Assembly: GCF_001427225.1 (NCBI RefSeq)
Contig: NZ_LMFH01000007.1
Location: 124,001 to 188,000, forward strand
Reading direction: 5' to 3'
Length of the DNA stretch: 64,000 nt
Source of the DNA: Lysobacter sp. Root494
Lineage (GTDB): Bacteria; Pseudomonadota; Gammaproteobacteria; Xanthomonadales; Xanthomonadaceae
Shown here: positions 59,220-64,000 of the stretch, piece by piece
Layout: every line of letters begins with the position of its first letter
Numbering within the stretch: position 1 is the first letter of the stretch
Program-made: the position numbers and the translations under genes
The notes under the pieces: generated by a model
Seen by the model: only the letters and a program-made list of their open reading frames with translations
Told to the model about the DNA's origin: nothing
The model's database searches: none

Positions 59220-59582
59220 ATGAGACGCCTGATCCTTGCCGCTTCGCTCGCCTCGCTGATCCTGACCGCAACGACGGCCCTGGCTGACGACCACGACCGC
59301 GGTGACCGCCATCACCACCGCTACGACGATGGCGACGATGATGACGACGACGACGATGCTGGTTATTACGGCGAGCGCAGGCACTGGAAACACCGCGACT
59401 ACCATCGCGGCGACCGCATCGAAGTGGTGTACCTGGAGCCGCGCTATTACGTGGACGACTACGAGTACTACCACCTGCGCCAGCCACCGCGCGGGCATCG
59501 CTGGGTACGCGACGAGGACGGCCGCTTCATCCTCGTGGCAGTCGCCACCGGCATCATCGCGGATATCCTGCTGCACCACTGA
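59220..59582 (+). CDS. RcnB-like Asp/His-rich secreted protein, second copy
   Basis: A 120-residue exported protein with a signal peptide ending ALA and a run of eight aspartates following HHHRYDDG. The RcnB part (HRGDRIEVVYLEPRYYVDDY) and the identical last 15 residues show duplication with the preceding gene, while the metal-ligand-like N-terminal runs differ (His/Gly against Asp/His). It is 51 nt downstream and probably cotranscribed; a terminator follows. Metal binding in the periplasm is likely, but the metal is unknown. Confidence 0.82.
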   Translation: MRRLILAASLASLILTATTALADDHDRGDRHHHRYDDGDDDDDDDDAGYYGERRHWKHRDYHRGDRIEVVYLEPRYYVDDYEYYHLRQPPRGHRWVRDEDGRFILVAVATGIIADILLHH

Positions 59583-59600
59583 TCGCGCGATCAGTCATAA

Positions 59601-59635
59601 CCAAAAGCCCCGCAACTGCGGGGCTTTTGGTTTGC
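59601..59635. terminator. Bidirectional terminator after the RcnB-like pair
   Basis: CCAAAAGCCCCGC-AACT-GCGGGGCTTTTGG palindrome with A and T tracts; it serves the RcnB-like pair and the facing PepSY gene. Confidence 0.9.
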
Positions 59636-59649
59636 GTTGCAGCCGGACC

Positions 59650-60072
59650 TCAGTCCTTTTCCTTGCCCATCACCTTGCCGGTCTTCGGATCGATCTTCAG
59701 CTCGACGTCCTTGCCTGCCGGATCATCGGCTTCGGCATTCCAGATACCGTCTTCGTAGTCGACGTCGTGGACGTTGGTGTAACCGGCCGCGGCGAGCTTC
59801 GCGCGCACATCGGCTTCGCCGAGGTTGGCGACCTGCTCGTCGGGGAACACTTCACCCGTCGCCGCATCGATGCGTACATCGACGCGATTGCCGTCGGCGC
59901 TGCGCGCGTCGGCCTTCCACACGCCGTCCTCGAACTTCAGGTCGTTGACCTTGGTATAGCCCTGCGATTCCAGCTTCGCCCGCACCTGCGCCTGCGTGAG
60001 TCCTGCCTGCGCCAGCGCGACGCCGCCGAGGCTGGCCAGCACCGCGCCCAACACCAGGGATTTGAGCTTCAT
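59650..60072 (-). CDS. PepSY-domain secreted protein with two repeats
   Basis: A 140-residue exported protein with a signal peptide (MKLKSLVLGAVLASLGGVALA). Two repeats of about 58 residues follow: both contain VRAKL, a GYT turn, an FEDG or YEDG segment and a D-x-K/A-TG core, the PepSY form. PepSY domains often inhibit peptidases or act in envelope stress. The repeat structure points to an internal duplication. It is convergent with the RcnB-like genes. Confidence 0.85.
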   Translation of the reverse strand: MKLKSLVLGAVLASLGGVALAQAGLTQAQVRAKLESQGYTKVNDLKFEDGVWKADARSADGNRVDVRIDAATGEVFPDEQVANLGEADVRAKLAAAGYTNVHDVDYEDGIWNAEADDPAGKDVELKIDPKTGKVMGKEKD

Positions 60073-60275
60073 TCGTGAACTCCTGCCGTGGGGAAGGTTG
60101 CAGTCTTTGCAGGGGTTTGCGAATCGCTGGTGAATTCCGCCTTGTCGGAGTCATCGCGGGTTGGGCAATGTCGAAGCCGCGTTACGGTTCACCCGATCGG
60201 GTGGTGCGCGGCCTACGGCCCGTGATTCGCACGAGAATGCACGACGAGGGAGCCCGAAACCCACAGGAGTCCGCG

Positions 60276-60818
60276 ATGACCAGATCGATATGGGCGTTCG
60301 TCCTGATACTGAGCAGCGCATCCGCCGCTGCCCTAGCTGCTGGCGACAACGCCGATCAGAACATCATCGCCAGTGCGATGCAGGCGGCACCCGCGAAAGT
60401 TGCGGCGAACGCCACCGTGGTGGTGATGGACAAGGGCGGCATGCGTACCGTGCGTGCAGGCAACAACGGCTTCACCTGCATGCCCGACAACCCGGCCACG
60501 CCCGGTCCGGACCCGATGTGCATGGATGCGGCGGCGATGGCCTGGGCGAATGCCTGGATGGCGCACCAGACGCCACCAGCGAAAGTCGGGTTCATGTACA
60601 TGCTGGCCGGCGGTACCGATGCGAGCAACACCGACCCCTATGCGCAGAAGCCCACGAAGGAAAATCATTGGGTGGAGACCGGTTCGCACGTGATGGTGGT
60701 CGGCGCTGACGCGGCGTTCTACGACATGTATCCGAAGGCCGCCGAGCCCGACACCTCGGTGCCCTATGTGATGTGGCCGGGCACGCCGTACCAGCACCTG
60801 ATGATTCCGGTGAAATGA
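60276..60818 (+). CDS. Secreted protein of unknown function
   Basis: A 180-residue exported protein with a signal peptide (MTRSIWAFVLILSSASAAALA). The mature part has an MDKGGMRTVRAGNNGFTCMPD stretch, two cysteines (TCMPD and MCMD), and a YVMWPGTPYQHLMIPV C-terminus. CAGGAG lies about 5 nt before the ATG. No domain is recognised; a small periplasmic lipocalin-like or binding protein is possible, but this is not supported by motifs. Confidence 0.7.
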   Translation: MTRSIWAFVLILSSASAAALAAGDNADQNIIASAMQAAPAKVAANATVVVMDKGGMRTVRAGNNGFTCMPDNPATPGPDPMCMDAAAMAWANAWMAHQTPPAKVGFMYMLAGGTDASNTDPYAQKPTKENHWVETGSHVMVVGADAAFYDMYPKAAEPDTSVPYVMWPGTPYQHLMIPVK

Positions 60819-60893
60819 ACAGTTGAAGCGATCGGGTGTTCCGTGGCCGGCGAGGACCCGCCATGGAACACCCGCGTCTCACGCGATTCCGCG

Positions 60894-61400
60894 TTATTCC
60901 TTGCCGAGGAAGTCGTTCTTGCCGATCGCCGCACCGGCCTGACGCACCAGTGCATAAGCGGTGGTCACGTGGAAGTACACATTGGGCAGCACGTACGCGA
61001 GCAGGTAGGTCTTGCCGTCGAACTTCAGTTCGCCGGCGCGGCTCTTGAACGAGACCTCGCGCTGCTCGCTGCCTTCGAACTGTTCCGGCGTGAACGTCTC
61101 CAGGTGCGCGATTGCGCTGGCGATGCGCGCGTGCAGCTGCTCGAACGTGGTTTCGTTGTCCTCCACGCTGCGCGGCTCCTGGCCGGTCAGGCGCGAGGCC
61201 CCGCGGGTAGCCATGTCGGTGGCGATCTGCACCTGCCGCACCAGCGGCAGCATGTCGAAGATCAGGCGCGACTGCAGCAGCACTTCGGGCTCCACGCCCT
61301 TGTCGCGCGCATGCGCCTCGCCCTTGGCGAGGACCTTGTCGAGGTTGCGCAGGGTGCGCACGAACACGGGGATGGACGCGTCGTACATGGAAAGGGACAT
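60894..61400 (-). CDS. DUF1993 family protein
   Basis: A 168-residue cytoplasmic protein with the DUF1993 core: LRNLDKVLAKGEAHARDKG near 18-36, LIFDMLPLVRQVQIATD and the TAYALVRQAGAAIGKNDFLG end. It is related to the DinB-like four-helix bundles that often bind a metal with histidines; several His are present. Function is unknown. It has no operon partner. Confidence 0.85.
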   Translation of the reverse strand: MSLSMYDASIPVFVRTLRNLDKVLAKGEAHARDKGVEPEVLLQSRLIFDMLPLVRQVQIATDMATRGASRLTGQEPRSVEDNETTFEQLHARIASAIAHLETFTPEQFEGSEQREVSFKSRAGELKFDGKTYLLAYVLPNVYFHVTTAYALVRQAGAAIGKNDFLGKE

Positions 61401-61671
61401 GGCAGCTCCGGTGGCGATAAGAAAGAAGCGCAGGTTATCTCCTGATGCCGCGGGCGATTAGCCCGGAATTCCGGGACGGCGCATCCCGGCTGGCGCTCCA
61501 AACCGACACCGGTGGCCGCGTCCCCGCCTGGCGTGCCCGCGAACTGAATGGATGCCGGCACATCCGCCGCGCCCGCTTCAACTGCCCGGCCGACGGGAGG
61601 ACAATCGGCTTACGGGCGGCACGGTCGCGCCGCCGCGATCCGGACATCGCTCCGGACATCGGGAGTCCACC

Positions 61672-62238
61672 ATGAAACCGTCACTCGCCCTCTCCCTGTT
61701 GCTGCTCACCGGCGCGCTCGGGTTCCACGATGCCTCGGCACGCGTCCGCAACGTCACCGATCCCGATGCGCCGCGCAGCCTGCCCGAACAGGGTCCTGTC
61801 AGCGTGCGCTGGCAGGATCCGGCGCAATTCTCCGAGATACGCTACAGCCACAACCGCTACGAATCGAAGCGCGGCGACTGGGTGGAAAGGCTTGCGCAGC
61901 ACGTGCGCAAGTACGCGACGCCGCGCCTCGCGCCCGGCGAGCGGCTGGACATCGACATCACCGACATCGAACTGGCTGGCGACTACGAGCCGTGGCGCGG
62001 CATCGAGTTCCAGGACACGCGTTTCATCCGCGAGATCTACCCGCCGCGCATCACCCTCAACTTCACCCGCACCGGCCCCAATGGCGAAGTGATCGCGCAG
62101 GGCGAACGCAAGCTCGTCGATCACGGCTTCATGATGGGCTCGGGTACCGCGGGGTTGGGAAGCGATTCGCTGCGTTACGAGAAAGCGATGCTGCAGCAGT
62201 GGCTCGCGCGCGAACTGCCGAAACCACAGCAGCGTTGA
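61672..62238 (+). CDS. DUF3016 secreted protein
   Basis: A 188-residue exported protein with a signal peptide (MKPSLALSLLLLTGALGFHDASA). The mature part has the DUF3016 pattern: SVRWQDPAQFSEIRYSHNR early on, ERLDIDITDIELAGDYEPW and IYPPRITLNFTRTG. It probably sits in the periplasm or outer membrane. Function is unknown. GGGAG lies about 6 nt before the ATG. A long inverted repeat without a T tail follows the stop. Confidence 0.85.
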   Translation: MKPSLALSLLLLTGALGFHDASARVRNVTDPDAPRSLPEQGPVSVRWQDPAQFSEIRYSHNRYESKRGDWVERLAQHVRKYATPRLAPGERLDIDITDIELAGDYEPWRGIEFQDTRFIREIYPPRITLNFTRTGPNGEVIAQGERKLVDHGFMMGSGTAGLGSDSLRYEKAMLQQWLARELPKPQQR

Positions 62239-62245
62239 AGCAGCC

Positions 62246-62278
62246 GACGTGACGATCCGGTTAGCGGATCGTCACGTC
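62246..62278. other. Perfect 14-bp-stem inverted repeat without a T tail
   Basis: GACGTGACGATCCG pairs with CGGATCGTCACGTC around GTTAG. It follows the DUF3016 gene but lacks the T run of a terminator, so it may be a mRNA-stabilising hairpin or a protein-binding site. Confidence 0.6.
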
Positions 62279-62345
62279 GTCGTGTGCCCGTGATAACGCC
62301 GCTCTTCCCAGCATGTGTGCCACGAATCGCTAACGGGAACACGCC

Positions 62346-62552
62346 ATGGGCACGAACAAACATGCCGCCGATCGCGTCAAGACCGATCACGTCACGCCTC
62401 CTCCGGGCCACGATCACCTCACCGACCAGAGCCATGCGTTGAAGGCGGGCAAGCGCGGCGCTACCCCGCGCAAATCGGTGGTCCACAAGGAAGCACCGAC
62501 GCGTGATGAAGGGCGCGACGATCGCCGCACCGGCAGCGACAAGCGGCACTGA
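62346..62552 (+). CDS. Small hydrophilic basic protein
   Basis: A 68-residue protein (MGTNKHAADRVKTDHVTPPP) with many His, Lys, Arg and Asp and no hydrophobic core, so it is probably disordered. ATG at 62346 follows AACGGGAA. Codons look coding but no family is recognised. Confidence 0.55.
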   Translation: MGTNKHAADRVKTDHVTPPPGHDHLTDQSHALKAGKRGATPRKSVVHKEAPTRDEGRDDRRTGSDKRH

Positions 62553-62723
62553 CGCGCAGCTGACAGCAGTCGTCTCCCGCGAGTGAATGCGCGAAGGTTT
62601 AAACGACATGCCCGCGCAGCGCTTTTGCACAGCGCGAACGCTGGCCAACCATGGACGTTGCCGTTCAAACCGCTTATGTCATTGGATTTTCGAAATGACG
62701 AGCGAGAACGAATTGTTTCAGGT

Positions 62724-62966
62724 CTAGCCCTTCGGCGCGGGCGGCACCGGATCATGCGCAGGAGGCTGCACGGGTTCGGGCGCGTCGGGTACCGGCGCTT
62801 CAGGCGGTGGTATTTCCGGCTTCGGAATCGGTTGCACCGGCACTTCGCGCCGGGGCGGCTGTGGCGCAGGCGAATCCGGACCGGGTTTGCCGGGTTGTGC
62901 GTCGGGCTGCTCGGGCGGCGGTGTCGGCGACTCGGGTTTGCCGGGAACGGGAGGCGTGACCTGCAT
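62724..62966 (-). CDS. Proline-rich small protein
   Basis: An 80-residue protein that is about one third proline, with repeated PxP patterns separated by acidic and polar residues, such as PPPEQPDAQPGKPGP. No signal peptide or domain is visible. The ATG at 62966 lies upstream of all the repetitive part; a longer frame to 63098 exists but is not supported by a ribosome site. It may be translated, or the frame may be a by-product of GC-rich codons. Confidence 0.45.
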   Translation of the reverse strand: MQVTPPVPGKPESPTPPPEQPDAQPGKPGPDSPAPQPPRREVPVQPIPKPEIPPPEAPVPDAPEPVQPPAHDPVPPAPKG

Positions 62967-63121
62967 CTGCGTTCTCACCTCACGAACAACACGCGCGTGA
63001 GCGACATGCGGCAAGCACGCCGATCGCGTCGGCTTGCCGCCATGGCCATCGGCAGCATCGAGGGGCCGTACGGACCCGCGCTCGACGTGCCGATGCATTT
63101 CAGTGCCACCACTTTCTATTT

Positions 63122-63634
63122 CTATGGCGTCTTTTCGGCGCCCTTCTTTTCCGGCTTCATCATCGCGTGACCCGCCGCCATCTCCTGGCGGGACAGGCTG
63201 CCGTTTCCATCGGCGTCCATCTGCGAGAACATCGCCTGCGCGCCGCTGTCGTGTTCGGACGCGGACAGCACGCCGTCGCCGTTGGTATCCATCTTCGCTA
63301 TCTTGTCGGCCGACGACATTTCATGGCCCATGGAGTGGTCGTCCATCGCGGCGTCGTTGGAGGTCATGCCGCTCTTCGCGGTTGCCTTCTTCCGGTCATG
63401 CTTCGCATCCATTTCCGCGGCGGTTACGTTCCCGTCGCCGTTCGCATCCATCTCGCTGAACATCTTGGTGACCGCGGCGGCGTGCTCGCTGGCCGAGACC
63501 ATGCCGTCGCCGTTTGCATCCATCATCTTGAATTTGTCGCCAGCGTCGTTGTTGGCCCAGGCTGCCGCGGCCATCAGCGAGCATGCGGCCGCTGCCATGG
63601 TCATCGCCGTTCGACGTTGCATCGTGCGTTTCAT
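63122..63634 (-). CDS. Secreted EF-hand calcium-binding protein
   Basis: A 170-residue exported protein with a signal peptide (MTMAAAACSLMAAAAWA region). Four EF-hand loops are visible: DANGDGMVSASE, DANGDGNVTAAE, DTNGDGVLSASE and DADGNGSLSRQE, in two pairs. Each has the D-x-D-x-DG core and a glutamate at position 12, so it should bind calcium. A Met/His-rich linker (MDDHSMGHEM) lies between the pairs. The start at 63634 (MKRTMQRRTAM) is chosen to give a normal twin-positive signal peptide. Function unknown. Confidence 0.87.
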   Translation of the reverse strand: MKRTMQRRTAMTMAAAACSLMAAAAWANNDAGDKFKMMDANGDGMVSASEHAAAVTKMFSEMDANGDGNVTAAEMDAKHDRKKATAKSGMTSNDAAMDDHSMGHEMSSADKIAKMDTNGDGVLSASEHDSGAQAMFSQMDADGNGSLSRQEMAAGHAMMKPEKKGAEKTP

Positions 63635-63800
63635 GCGGATCCTCCAGTTGGTCGCGTCGCTGCGCGGGATTTCCCCGGCGCGCAGCATGCGCCGCGCACG
63701 GTTAGCGCATTGTCAGCGGCCGTTGTTTCCTGAATGCGCATATCGCGGCAACGCCGTCCGGTTATACGGGACGGTGTTGCCGCCGCGCGCGGCCGCAGCG

Positions 63801-64000
63801 CTACAGCTTGAGCGTGCCGCCCTCGATGATGGGTTTCGCATCCAGCGTCACCGTGCTCCCCGGCAACGAAAGCACCAGGCCGTACGGGATCGAGTTGTCA
63901 CCGCCGGCCCACAGGTTTATGCCGGTGCCCACGGTGACCGAACCGGCCGGAACCCAGGTGCCGATGCTGCTGTTCGCCGGCAGCTTCACGTTGGGGTTGA
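63801..64000 (-). CDS. Unrecognised protein, C-terminal end (cut by window edge)
   Basis: A minus-strand frame open through the right edge, of which the last 66 or so residues are in the window: a beta-strand-rich end (SSIGTWVPAGSVTVGTGIN, then LSLPGSTVTLDAKPIIEGGTLKL). No family is recognised. A surface or secreted protein is plausible because of the strand-like pattern, but the N-terminus is outside the window. Confidence 0.45.
   Translation of the reverse strand, partial: NPNVKLPANSSIGTWVPAGSVTVGTGINLWAGGDNSIPYGLVLSLPGSTVTLDAKPIIEGGTLKL

Overview
The window looks like chromosomal DNA of a high-GC gammaproteobacterium of the Xanthomonadaceae, probably close to Lysobacter, Luteimonas or Stenotrophomonas. 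The grounds are the strong G/C preference at third codon positions, the atp-glmU-glmS neighbourhood, a YajQ-type c-di-GMP effector, DUF1415 and DUF3297 proteins, lipoyl-bearing E2 and E3 subunits of pyruvate dehydrogenase, and several palindromic repeat families. No rRNA, tRNA, CRISPR array, prophage or transposase was found. Species cannot be settled by reading alone.

Layout. 0-2 kb: the start of tex (cut by the window edge), queD and a phasin. 2-11.2 kb: two RND exporters back to back, a minus-strand adaptor and permease pair and a plus-strand pair, with a TetR-type palindrome in the divergent gap. 11.5-13.2 kb: bioD, a free-methionine sulfoxide reductase and a TfoX C-terminal domain protein. 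13.2-25 kb: glmS and glmU (minus strand), with a plus-strand block between them that encodes a MacAB-like ABC exporter (adaptor, small protein, ATPase, two permeases), a sigma-54 response regulator and an NtrY-like kinase. 25-27.5 kb: a GT-C-like membrane protein and a GtrA flippase. 27.6-34.9 kb: the complete F1Fo ATP synthase operon atpIBEFHAGDC (minus strand), with palindromic elements in three gaps. 35.6-39.6 kb: aceF, a secreted protein and lpdA.

39.9-50.4 kb holds a Nei-like DNA glycosylase, an EamA transporter, a metallo-beta-lactamase-fold lipoprotein, a zinc alcohol dehydrogenase, yajQ, a DUF1415 protein, a small outer-membrane protein, a secreted protein with repeated GWG motifs, rsuA and rsmC. 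50.4-64 kb holds a sialidase-like lipoprotein, an NRDE protein, an Lrp regulator divergent from an isochorismatase-like hydrolase, pilU, a YadG/YadH-type ABC-2 transporter, and a run of small envelope proteins (two RcnB-like, PepSY, DUF1993, DUF3016, proline-rich, EF-hand).

The most interesting unit is the exporter and two-component block between glmS and glmU. A well-formed sigma-54 -24/-12 promoter precedes the adaptor gene, and two palindromes 21 bp apart lie just upstream of it. The same block encodes an NtrC-type activator and its probable kinase, so the locus looks like a self-contained circuit that senses a signal and switches on an exporter. Other notable signals are 14 heptamer repeats placed directly against the rsuA start codon, -10 boxes about 6 nt from several start codons (leaderless mRNAs), and repeat elements that sit mainly in gaps inside operons.
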